The notes under the pieces are model-generated. The model ran no database searches. It saw only the letters and a list, made by a program, of their open reading frames with translations, and was not told the origin of the DNA. The position numbers and the translations under genes are program-made. Positions 7,644 to 14,249 of a stretch of DNA of 17,567 nt are shown here, piece by piece; position 1 is the stretch's first letter, and each line of letters opens with the position of its first letter. The stretch comes from Bacteroidia bacterium (GTDB lineage: Bacteria; Bacteroidota; Bacteroidia; B-17B0; Aurantibacillaceae). The stretch lies in contig JAOABO010000024.1 in assembly GCA_026418315.1 (NCBI GenBank), forward strand, positions 1 through 17,567. The letters run 5' to 3'.

Positions 7644-9117
7644 AGTTTTTTTGTTTTAGATAGTTATAAATCAGTTGAGAGGATAATTTTGCCGATATAA
7701 GAGATGGCGGTACTCCCGGACCCGGCACTGTTAACTGACCCGTGTAAAATAAATTTTTTATTTTTTGATTAATCATTTTAGGTTTAAAAGTAGCTGTTTG
7801 AAACAAAGTATTGGCCAATCCATAAGCATTTCCTTTGAATGAGTTGTAATCTTCAATGAAATTACTGACGCTGTATGTATGCTTGATTACAATACTATCT
7901 CGTATGTTTTCTCCCGTGAATTTTTCTATTCGAGAGAGAACATTATTGAATATCTGATGGTGAATATTTGTATTATCTTCCAAACCAATTGCAACAGGTA
8001 TTAGAATAAATAAGTTTTCTGTGCCTGGTGGAGCAATACTATTATCCGTTTTAGAAGGCACACACAAATAAAAAAGAGGATTATTGGGCCACTCGTATGA
8101 TTGATAAACTGTTTGAATATGTTTTTCAAAATCAGAGTCAAAAAATAAATTATGATGAAGAAGACGAGATATTTTTTTATTGACACCAAGATAGAATATC
8201 AAAGCAGAAGGAGCAAAAGTTCTCTTATTCCAATATTCTGTATTATAATTAGCATAAGAACTATCTAAAAGTTTCGTTTCAGTAAAAGCATAATCGGCAG
8301 AAGATAATACAACATCCGCCATATAAAAACCTTTATTGGTTTCTACTCCTATGGCTTTATTGTTTTTTACAACTATTTGATGTACTTCTGTAGCAGTTTG
8401 AATTTCAACTCCTTGTTTTTCTGCAACACTCTGAATGGCCTTAATAATTTCATACATTCCACCTAATGGATACCAGGTACCTAATTCAAGAGCTGCATAA
8501 TTCATTAAACCATAAAGCGATGGAATTTGACTAGCCGTAGCACCAAGAAAAATAACAGGAAATTCCAATAACTGAATCAATTTCGGATTTTTAAATCGTT
8601 TTCTGATTGAATAACTGACATTAAGGAACAATGAAGAAATGAGTTTCCAATCTAAAACATCTTTACTTAAATAATCTTTAGCAGAAACATAGGGCTTATA
8701 CAACATTTTATTGACGGCTACATCATACAAATGTTTAGTATCGTTTAAATAATCAACTAACTTATCTCCTGAACCCTTTTCGTATTTTTCAAAAAGAAGA
8801 ATGATATCTTTCTTATTATCTGGAACTACTAATACGTCATCTTCAAAAATAATTTGGAACGATGGATTAAGACGAATCAATTCGTAAAATTGATGAGATG
8901 AATATCCAAAATCAAGAAAGAATTTTTCAAAAATATCAGGCATCCAATACCAGCTAGGCCCCATATCAAATTTAAATCCGCTATCTTCCATTTGTCTCGC
9001 TCTACCTCCGATAGATTTGTTTTTTTCAACAACCAGTACATCTGAATATTGGCCTAAATAAGCACTGGCGGCTAAACCTGAAATTCCACTTCCAATTACG
9101 ATGGTCTTGCTTTTCAT
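7627..9117 (-). CDS. crtI: Phytoene desaturase
   Basis: This 496-residue FAD-dependent CrtI-type desaturase converts phytoene to lycopene. The N-terminal Rossmann motif is G9SGISG14, E31 ends the second strand, and GGRA is at 37-40. The CrtI-type GFKFDMGPSWYWMP follows (about 47-60). The C-terminal FAD-binding signature FYTGQLTVPGPGVPPSL lies near residue 455-475. Length is standard for the family. It is the first gene of the carotenoid operon. Its ATG at 9115-9117 lies only three bases from a 32-bp inverted repeat (9121-9152), so expression is likely controlled there by the upstream MerR-type protein. A single desaturase gene suggests that it performs all four steps; diapophytoene desaturase is less likely given CrtYcd and CrtZ downstream. 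Confidence 0.94.
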   Translation of the reverse strand: MKSKTIVIGSGISGLAASAYLGQYSDVLVVEKNKSIGGRARQMEDSGFKFDMGPSWYWMPDIFEKFFLDFGYSSHQFYELIRLNPSFQIIFEDDVLVVPDNKKDIILLFEKYEKGSGDKLVDYLNDTKHLYDVAVNKMLYKPYVSAKDYLSKDVLDWKLISSLFLNVSYSIRKRFKNPKLIQLLEFPVIFLGATASQIPSLYGLMNYAALELGTWYPLGGMYEIIKAIQSVAEKQGVEIQTATEVHQIVVKNNKAIGVETNKGFYMADVVLSSADYAFTETKLLDSSYANYNTEYWNKRTFAPSALIFYLGVNKKISRLLHHNLFFDSDFEKHIQTVYQSYEWPNNPLFYLCVPSKTDNSIAPPGTENLFILIPVAIGLEDNTNIHHQIFNNVLSRIEKFTGENIRDSIVIKHTYSVSNFIEDYNSFKGNAYGLANTLFQTATFKPKMINQKIKNLFYTGQLTVPGPGVPPSLISAKLSSQLIYNYLKQKNYERVV

Positions 9118-9120
9118 TTT

Positions 9121-9152
9121 TTGTTTAATTTTTTATTAAATTTTTTAAACAA
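9121..9152. promoter_or_regulatory. Putative operator of the crt operon (32-bp inverted repeat)
   Basis: The arms TTGTTTAA (9121-9128) and TTAAACAA (9145-9152) are exact inverted copies separated by 16 AT-only bases. The repeat fills most of the 50-base gap between the regulator stop (9168) and the crtI start (9117). Its arms, spacing and 27 of 32 positions are identical to the repeat before the regulator gene (10095-10126). A weak -7-like TAGATTG overlaps the upstream arm, so a bound protein would cover the promoter end and start region. Confidence 0.72.
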
Positions 9153-9167
9153 TCTATCATGGTTTTT

Positions 9168-10064
9168 TTAAATTAATTTCAAAAAATCTTCAATGCTTCG
9201 GTTATAGATTATTTTTTTTGAATTTATAAAACATGAAAGTTCATCTAAGTGCATTTTACTTCCTCCCATAATCAGCTTAGAGTGCTCGGGAATATTTTTT
9301 ACAAGATAGTTTACTTTTTCAACAAAATCCTTATCAATTCCAGCAGTTACAAAACTTACAAGATAATGTACTGACTTCTCTTTGCATACCCTTACTACAT
9401 TTTGAACAGGTACATCTTCTCCTAAATAATAGGTATGCTTCTTGTGACTTCTGAGTATATAGTTAGAAAACAAGAGCGGTATTTGGTGATATTCATTTGG
9501 AAGTAAAAAAAGCAAATAAGAAGTTTTAGAACTTACTGAAATATCCAACGCATCAATGGCAGATTGTATCTTTCTGATAATAATCTGTGAAGCAAAATGT
9601 TCTTGTAATGGAGATATATTTCCTATTGACCACAAAATACCAATTCTATTCAAAAATGGATAGACAATATCCTTGACAGTTTTATAAATCCCATATTTAT
9701 TAATTGCATTGAGATAGGTTCTCTCAAAATGTATTTCATTAAGATTCTCAGTAGCAAGAATTAATTCATTTTGAAAATACTCAAGGACAATATTAGATGT
9801 TTGCTGAGTTGTTTTTAAAATATTAAGTGTAGTAGATTTGATTTGTTCATCATCCATATCAGCAACCTCTGAAATCTTGTATCCATAATCAATGAGCAAC
9901 TTGACATTTAATATTTTTTGCAAGTGATAGTCGTTATAAACTCTTATATTCGTGGGAGTTCTATGAGGATTAAGTAAATTATATCTTTGTTCCCATATTC
10001 GTATAGTATGGGCTTTGATATTGGTTAGTTTTTCTAATAGAGCTATATCGTATTCTTTACTCAT
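9168..10064 (-). CDS. MerR-family regulator with cobalamin-binding domain (CarH/LitR-like), probable carotenoid regulator
   Basis: From the ATG at 10064 the protein has 298 residues. A MerR winged-helix domain (about 1-70; HTIRIWEQRYNLLNPHRT, then RVYNDYHL) is followed by a B12-binding four-helix cap with W145-x9-E155-H156 and a C-terminal Rossmann-like B12 domain. The latter has H193 in NEYHQIP, SFVTAG near 237 and MGG near 268. CarH-type proteins use adenosylcobalamin as a light sensor and repress carotenoid genes in the dark. Departures from the classic motif are P196 where D-x-H-x-x-G has glycine, and S146 after the conserved tryptophan. An ATG at 10085 would add seven residues, but it lies upstream of the TATATTTG box at 10070-10077. 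Location next to crtI and a shared operator support control of the carotenoid operon. Confidence 0.9.
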   Translation of the reverse strand: MSKEYDIALLEKLTNIKAHTIRIWEQRYNLLNPHRTPTNIRVYNDYHLQKILNVKLLIDYGYKISEVADMDDEQIKSTTLNILKTTQQTSNIVLEYFQNELILATENLNEIHFERTYLNAINKYGIYKTVKDIVYPFLNRIGILWSIGNISPLQEHFASQIIIRKIQSAIDALDISVSSKTSYLLFLLPNEYHQIPLLFSNYILRSHKKHTYYLGEDVPVQNVVRVCKEKSVHYLVSFVTAGIDKDFVEKVNYLVKNIPEHSKLIMGGSKMHLDELSCFINSKKIIYNRSIEDFLKLI

Positions 10065-10069
10065 GGTCG

Positions 10070-10077
10070 CAAATATA
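10070..10077 (-). promoter_or_regulatory. -7 box of the proximal promoter of the MerR-type gene
   Basis: An exact TAnnTTTG (TATATTTG on the minus strand) ends five bases before the ATG at 10064. A start site 4-6 bases beyond the box would fall at or next to that ATG, giving a leaderless or nearly leaderless mRNA. No TTTG is found at the -33 position; the operator repeat covers that region instead. Confidence 0.5.
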
Positions 10078-10094
10078 CAAAACATTTTTTTAAT

Positions 10095-10126
10095 TTGTTT
10101 AATTTTTTACTAAAAAAGTTAAACAA
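10095..10126. promoter_or_regulatory. Putative autoregulatory operator of the MerR-type gene (32-bp inverted repeat)
   Basis: The arms TTGTTTAA (10095-10102) and TTAAACAA (10119-10126) repeat those before crtI with the same 16-bp spacer. Here the dyad continues inward (TTTTTTA facing TAAAAAA), making an almost continuous palindrome. It lies 17 bases upstream of the TATATTTG box, so it would cover the -33 region. It also lies 39 bases from the -33 element of the divergent promoter at 10165-10196. Confidence 0.72.
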
Positions 10127-10155
10127 ATAGATTGCATTAAATTTTCATTCACAAT
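10124..10155 (-). promoter_or_regulatory. Possible distal promoter of the MerR-type gene
   Basis: On the minus strand ATTG (10152-10155), 20 bases, then TCTATTTG (10124-10131) resembles the -33/-7 pattern with one mismatch in the -7 box. The last bases of the box are also the outer arm of the operator. A transcript from here could use the upstream ATG at 10085. The signal is weak in such AT-rich DNA. Confidence 0.3.
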
Positions 10156-10164
10156 AAAACAAAA

Positions 10165-10196
10165 GTTGTCTATTACTCAAGTTTTACTTATTATTG
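10165..10196 (+). promoter_or_regulatory. Probable promoter of the (Fe-S)-binding protein gene
   Basis: GTTG (10165-10168), 20 bases, then TATTATTG (10189-10196, one mismatch to TAnnTTTG). A start near 10202 leaves about 20 bases of leader before the ATG at 10223. This argues against the in-frame TTG at 10166 as the translation start. Confidence 0.45.
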
Positions 10197-10222
10197 CCAT
10201 TCAACGGAACATATATCATTGT

Positions 10223-11011
10223 ATGAGTAATCTCAAAATCAAACAATTATCAGAAGTCATTGCTAATGGAGAACAAGTTGAGTATTTATTTTGGGTAGGT
10301 TGTGCTGGTAGCTTTGATGAAAGAGCGCAAAAAATTACAAAAGCTTTGGCTAAAATTTTGAACGCAGCCGGCGTATCTTTTGCCGTTCTTGGAACTGAAG
10401 AAACCTGTACAGGCGATCCTGCCAAAAGAGCGGGTAATGAATTTTTATTTCAGATGCAAGCCATGCAAAACATTACAACCCTAAACAATTATGGTGTAAA
10501 AAAAATAGTTACCGCCTGCCCACACTGTTTTAATACTTTGAAAAACGAATATCCTGCATTAGGCGGACATTATGAAGTAATTCATCATTCACAATTATTA
10601 CAACAACTACTGGACTCCGGCAAAATCAAAATACAAGGTGGAAGTTTTAAAGGAAAAAAAATTGTTTACCACGACCCTTGCTATTTAGGTCGTGCAAATA
10701 ATATCTATGAAGCCCCAAGACAAGTAATTGAAAAACTGGATGCCGAACTGTCCGAAATGAAAAGGAGCCGGGCTAAAGGATTATGCTGTGGAGCTGGTGG
10801 CGCTCAAATTTTCAAAGAAGCAGAAAAGGGCATAAAAGAAGTAAATAATGAAAGAACAGAAGAAGCATTGTCTCATCAACCGGATGTTATTGCGGTGGCA
10901 TGTCCTTTCTGTAATTTGATGTTAAACGATGGTGTAAAACATTTTCAAAAAGAAAATACTGTAAGTGTAAAAGATATTGCTCAACTCATTGCAGAAGCTG
11001 CCGATTTGTAA
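10223..11011 (+). CDS. (Fe-S)-binding protein with two CCG (cysteine-rich) domains, heterodisulfide reductase/LutA-like
   Basis: Starting at the ATG at 10223 gives 262 residues. Two PF02754-type cysteine-rich domains are visible. The first has C27 (VGCAG), C62 (EETCTGDP, a single C where the classic motif has CC), and C99/C102 (CPHC). The second has C153 (DPCYLGR), C188C189 (GLCCGAGG), and C227/C230 (CPFC). Such domains bind an unusual Fe-S cluster or zinc in HdrB, GlpC and LutA-type proteins, usually as the cytoplasmic partner of a ferredoxin-type or membrane electron carrier. No such partner lies in the window, so the reaction is unknown. It is transcribed divergently from the regulator and is followed by an exported TPR protein gene. 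Confidence 0.87.
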   Translation: MSNLKIKQLSEVIANGEQVEYLFWVGCAGSFDERAQKITKALAKILNAAGVSFAVLGTEETCTGDPAKRAGNEFLFQMQAMQNITTLNNYGVKKIVTACPHCFNTLKNEYPALGGHYEVIHHSQLLQQLLDSGKIKIQGGSFKGKKIVYHDPCYLGRANNIYEAPRQVIEKLDAELSEMKRSRAKGLCCGAGGAQIFKEAEKGIKEVNNERTEEALSHQPDVIAVACPFCNLMLNDGVKHFQKENTVSVKDIAQLIAEAADL

Positions 11012-11080
11012 GTTCAATCCATATTTGCTTATTCAGTCATTCCAATAATTTTGTATTATTGTGCTAAATTCTTTGTTTAC

Positions 11081-12916
11081 ATGAAATGTATTAATGTCAA
11101 ACTTCTTTTGCTTTGCTTGATATTATTATGTACTCAGTACTTAACTGCACAAATGAGTTATCAACAAAAATATCAATTAGTTCATTCCTATTTATTACAA
11201 AAAGATTATGAAAAAGCCATACCCATTTTGCAAGAAGTTTATGACGCTGCCCCTGACTATTGGTTTGACTATTATTATGAAGCATTGATAGGAACCAAAA
11301 AATTCAGCGAAGCAGACAAATTGATGAATAAGCAAATCAAAAGAACACCCTACAGAAGCGATCTTTATGTTTATTGGGGATATTTGTATTATCTTCAAAA
11401 TAATGAAAAGAAAGCACAACAATATTATGAAAAAGCTATTCAAAAACTACCAAATGATATTAACACTATAAAACTCACCGCCAATCAATTTATTAAATAT
11501 CAAATGATTGATAATGCTATGAAGGTATATGAAAAAGGACAAAAAATAACAGATTATCCCTTTTATTATGAAAAAGCTGAACTATTTCAGCAATTAAAAG
11601 ATTACAAATCGCTCATGAATGTGTATTTAGACATTCTCTACTCTAATCCTGGTGAACTACAAAATGTACAAAATCAACTACAAACCTTATTAGCACACAA
11701 CCCCAACGATACAACCCAAATCAACCAACCTATTCTTAAACAAGAAATCATTAAAAGATTGCAAAAATATCCTGATAATACTATATACACAGACCTTCTC
11801 ATTTTTTTACTGGTTCAACAAGGAGATTATGAACAAGCATTTACTCAAATCAAATCATACGATAAAAGAGTAAGTGACGAAGGATTAAAAATGTTACAAT
11901 TTTGCCAAACCTGTGCTAAAAATCAAAAATATGATGTGGCTGAAAAATGCTATGAAGAAATGATTAAAAAAGGGAAATCCAATCCTTTTTACGAAAGTGC
12001 ACGGCTGGGTTACTTACAAAATAAATATCTTGCTATTATACAAAAACCAAATGTGTCAAAAGAAACTGTTATCAATCTGGAAAAACAAATATATCAATAC
12101 ATAAAAGAAAATCAAAATTCAGGAATCATTTATCCGCTGATCATTCATTTAGCAGATATTGAATCCAAATATTTAGGGCAATTTTCAAGAGCAGACAGTT
12201 TATTAAGTGCATTTATAGAGAAGCAACAAATAAAGCCAGACATGAAAGCTTCATTGAAATTAAAATTAGCTGATGTATATATCTTACAAAACAGGTTATG
12301 GGAAGCTATATTATTATGTATGCAAGTGGAAAAAGAATTTAAGTATGAAGAAATCGGACAAGAAGCACAGTATAAAAGAGCCAAAATTAGTTTTTACTCA
12401 GGTGAATTTAAACTCGCTAAATCTCAAGCAGATATATTAAAAGGTGCCACTTCTAAACTGATAGCCAACGACGCTATGCAACTATCCGTATTGATTTCAA
12501 ATGCTTTATTTAATGACTCTACCGGACTACCGTTAAAATACTTTGCAAAATCTGAACTACTGATTTTTCAAAACAAACTGGATAGTGCTATTTTGGTGTT
12601 AGATTCTATTAATCAAAAATTTACTAACCATTCATTAGAAGATGATATTTTTTACCAAAAGGCAAAAATTTATGAACTTAAACAAGATTGGAAAATGGCC
12701 GAGCAAATGTATTTAAACATTATTAATTTTTATCCACAAGAAATGTATGCCGATGATGCTGTTTATGAATTAGCAAAACTATATCAATATCAACTAAATG
12801 ATAAACAAAAAGCCATGGAATATTATTTGAAGTTGCTCAATGATTATCCCGGAAGTTTGTTTGTACCCGATGCAAGAAAATCATACAGAATACTCAGAGG
12901 CGATGAAATCAATTGA
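11081..12916 (+). CDS. Exported tetratricopeptide-repeat protein
   Basis: From the ATG at 11081 the protein has 611 residues; an in-frame TTG at 11051 would only add a polar tail before the signal peptide. A type I signal sequence (MKCINVKLLLL..LTAQ, about 1-24) precedes TPR units such as KDYEKAIPILQEVYDAAPDYW and NNEKKAQQYYEKAIQKLPND. The C-terminal units (DWKMAEQMYLNII, DKQKAMEYYLKLLNDYPGS) resemble those of envelope-assembly TPR proteins. It probably acts as a periplasmic protein-interaction scaffold; no catalytic domain is visible and no partner can be named. A TATTATTG at 11054-11061 may be its -7 box. Its 3' end overlaps or nearly abuts the glycosyltransferase gene, suggesting co-transcription. 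Confidence 0.86.
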   Translation: MKCINVKLLLLCLILLCTQYLTAQMSYQQKYQLVHSYLLQKDYEKAIPILQEVYDAAPDYWFDYYYEALIGTKKFSEADKLMNKQIKRTPYRSDLYVYWGYLYYLQNNEKKAQQYYEKAIQKLPNDINTIKLTANQFIKYQMIDNAMKVYEKGQKITDYPFYYEKAELFQQLKDYKSLMNVYLDILYSNPGELQNVQNQLQTLLAHNPNDTTQINQPILKQEIIKRLQKYPDNTIYTDLLIFLLVQQGDYEQAFTQIKSYDKRVSDEGLKMLQFCQTCAKNQKYDVAEKCYEEMIKKGKSNPFYESARLGYLQNKYLAIIQKPNVSKETVINLEKQIYQYIKENQNSGIIYPLIIHLADIESKYLGQFSRADSLLSAFIEKQQIKPDMKASLKLKLADVYILQNRLWEAILLCMQVEKEFKYEEIGQEAQYKRAKISFYSGEFKLAKSQADILKGATSKLIANDAMQLSVLISNALFNDSTGLPLKYFAKSELLIFQNKLDSAILVLDSINQKFTNHSLEDDIFYQKAKIYELKQDWKMAEQMYLNIINFYPQEMYADDAVYELAKLYQYQLNDKQKAMEYYLKLLNDYPGSLFVPDARKSYRILRGDEIN

Positions 12917-14165
12917 TTGGTTCATCATGAACATCAAAAAAAAGCATTGGACTGTTTTATTTTTTACTGCAAGTTTTATTGTTTCTTTCATTGAGTCATC
13001 AGGTAGGAGTGATTTTGACATTTATAAGCTAGCTGCTATAGATCTTATGAAAGGTATCAATCCTTATTCTCATTCTTTTATTGATGGGTATTATTACTAT
13101 TACTCATTACTTTTTGCATACATGATATATCCATTTACTTTTCTTGCCTCTCAAATGAGTGCTTTATTATGGTTAATGCTTAATTCTGTTTTGTTATATT
13201 ACATTATTATTCAAATAGCGATTTTTTTAAATATCTCAAAACTGACTCACAAAACACAATTTGTCTTCTATACTTTACTTTTATTAATCAATCTTCGCTT
13301 TATCAGAGAGAATTACCATTCAGCCCAAGTTACAATACTTATTCTTTTTTTAATACTATATTCTTTAAAATATCTTTATGAAGAAAAACACATTTTGTCT
13401 GCTCTATTGTTGGCTCTTTCTATCAATATTAAACTTTTATCACTTCCTATTCTTGTCTATTACCTTTACAGAGGTTATTGGAAAACATCATTCTACACTA
13501 TTTTTTTTATTTTACTGTTTTTGCTGATACCTGCTATATGGCTACCCATTCATTTTTACTCAGATTGTATGAAACAATGGTTATTACTGATTAATCCTTT
13601 TGATACCAAACATCTATTAGATACAGAGGAGCGAAGTTTTCATAGCATCACCACTCTTATCAGCACTTTGTTTCATAAAAACACCAATGATGTGTATGCT
13701 CTTCCAATCAGAAGATATATAGTAGATTTAAATATTGAACAAGTAAAAAATCTTATATTAATAGCCAGAATTATTTTCATTTCATCAGCTCTGCTTGTCA
13801 TTCGTTCAATGCCCTTTAATAAAGTAAGTAATGTATTTCGTTTGTTTTTTGATTTTTCATATATATCTGCACTTATTCCAATTATTTTTCCGCATCAGCA
13901 ACATTATGCTTTTATATTACAAATGCCTGCTACTTCTGTTCTTATTCATTATTTAATAACGAACCAAGTATCAAAACTCAATTGGTTAATATTCATGCTT
14001 GTATTTTTTTGCTTCAATCTAAAAATTATACTTGGCACATTCAATGAATATTATGATCACTTCAAAATATTAACTTATGGAGGACTATTAGTAATTTTTT
14101 GGCTCTTTTATATATCATTTAAAGTCAAATTTTCTCAAAATAATTTTTCTCAACTGAAACATTAA
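12903..14165 (+). CDS. GT87-like (DUF2029) integral membrane glycosyltransferase
   Basis: From the ATG at 12903 (420 residues) this is a polytopic membrane protein with roughly ten hydrophobic segments. The first extracytoplasmic loop has SDFDIYKLAAIDLMKGINPYS, matching the D-F-x-x-Y...G-x-N-P-Y pattern of GT87/DUF2029 GT-C enzymes, with D37 and D39 as candidate catalytic acids. The mid-protein segment NYHSAQVTILIL followed by LALSINIKLLSLPIL matches the family's G/A-Q-x-N...I-K-x-x-P region. Family members transfer mannose or related sugars from polyprenyl-phosphate donors outside the membrane; acceptor and sugar here are unknown. The start is uncertain: 12903 overlaps the TPR gene by 14 bases, while the ATG at 12927 starts 10 bases after its stop. 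Confidence 0.78.
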   Translation: MKSIDWFIMNIKKKHWTVLFFTASFIVSFIESSGRSDFDIYKLAAIDLMKGINPYSHSFIDGYYYYYSLLFAYMIYPFTFLASQMSALLWLMLNSVLLYYIIIQIAIFLNISKLTHKTQFVFYTLLLLINLRFIRENYHSAQVTILILFLILYSLKYLYEEKHILSALLLALSINIKLLSLPILVYYLYRGYWKTSFYTIFFILLFLLIPAIWLPIHFYSDCMKQWLLLINPFDTKHLLDTEERSFHSITTLISTLFHKNTNDVYALPIRRYIVDLNIEQVKNLILIARIIFISSALLVIRSMPFNKVSNVFRLFFDFSYISALIPIIFPHQQHYAFILQMPATSVLIHYLITNQVSKLNWLIFMLVFFCFNLKIILGTFNEYYDHFKILTYGGLLVIFWLFYISFKVKFSQNNFSQLKH

Positions 14166-14249
14166 ACCCACAACTGTTCAAGCAAATACCAAAAAATATC
14201 TACATTTCATTTTTTTATCCTTACTTTGTCCGCATAAATTTTATTGAAT

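Noticed and set aside
9121..9152. The inverted repeat before crtI as a terminator of the merR-type gene
   Set aside because: The arms have no GC-rich core, and a matching copy lies upstream of the regulator gene where termination makes no sense. A shared operator explains both copies better.
10166..10222. TTG at 10166 as start of the (Fe-S)-binding protein
   Set aside because: The extra 19 residues do not resemble the family N-terminus, and the segment contains a promoter-like GTTG-N20-TATTATTG. The ATG at 10223 gives the normal length.
11051..11080. TTG at 11051 as start of the TPR protein
   Set aside because: It would place ten extra residues before a well-formed signal peptide that begins at the ATG at 11081.
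12840..12902. Upstream ATG at 12840 as start of the membrane glycosyltransferase
   Set aside because: It would overlap the TPR gene by 77 bases and add a polar stretch read out of frame from coding sequence. Starts at 12903 or 12927 fit better.
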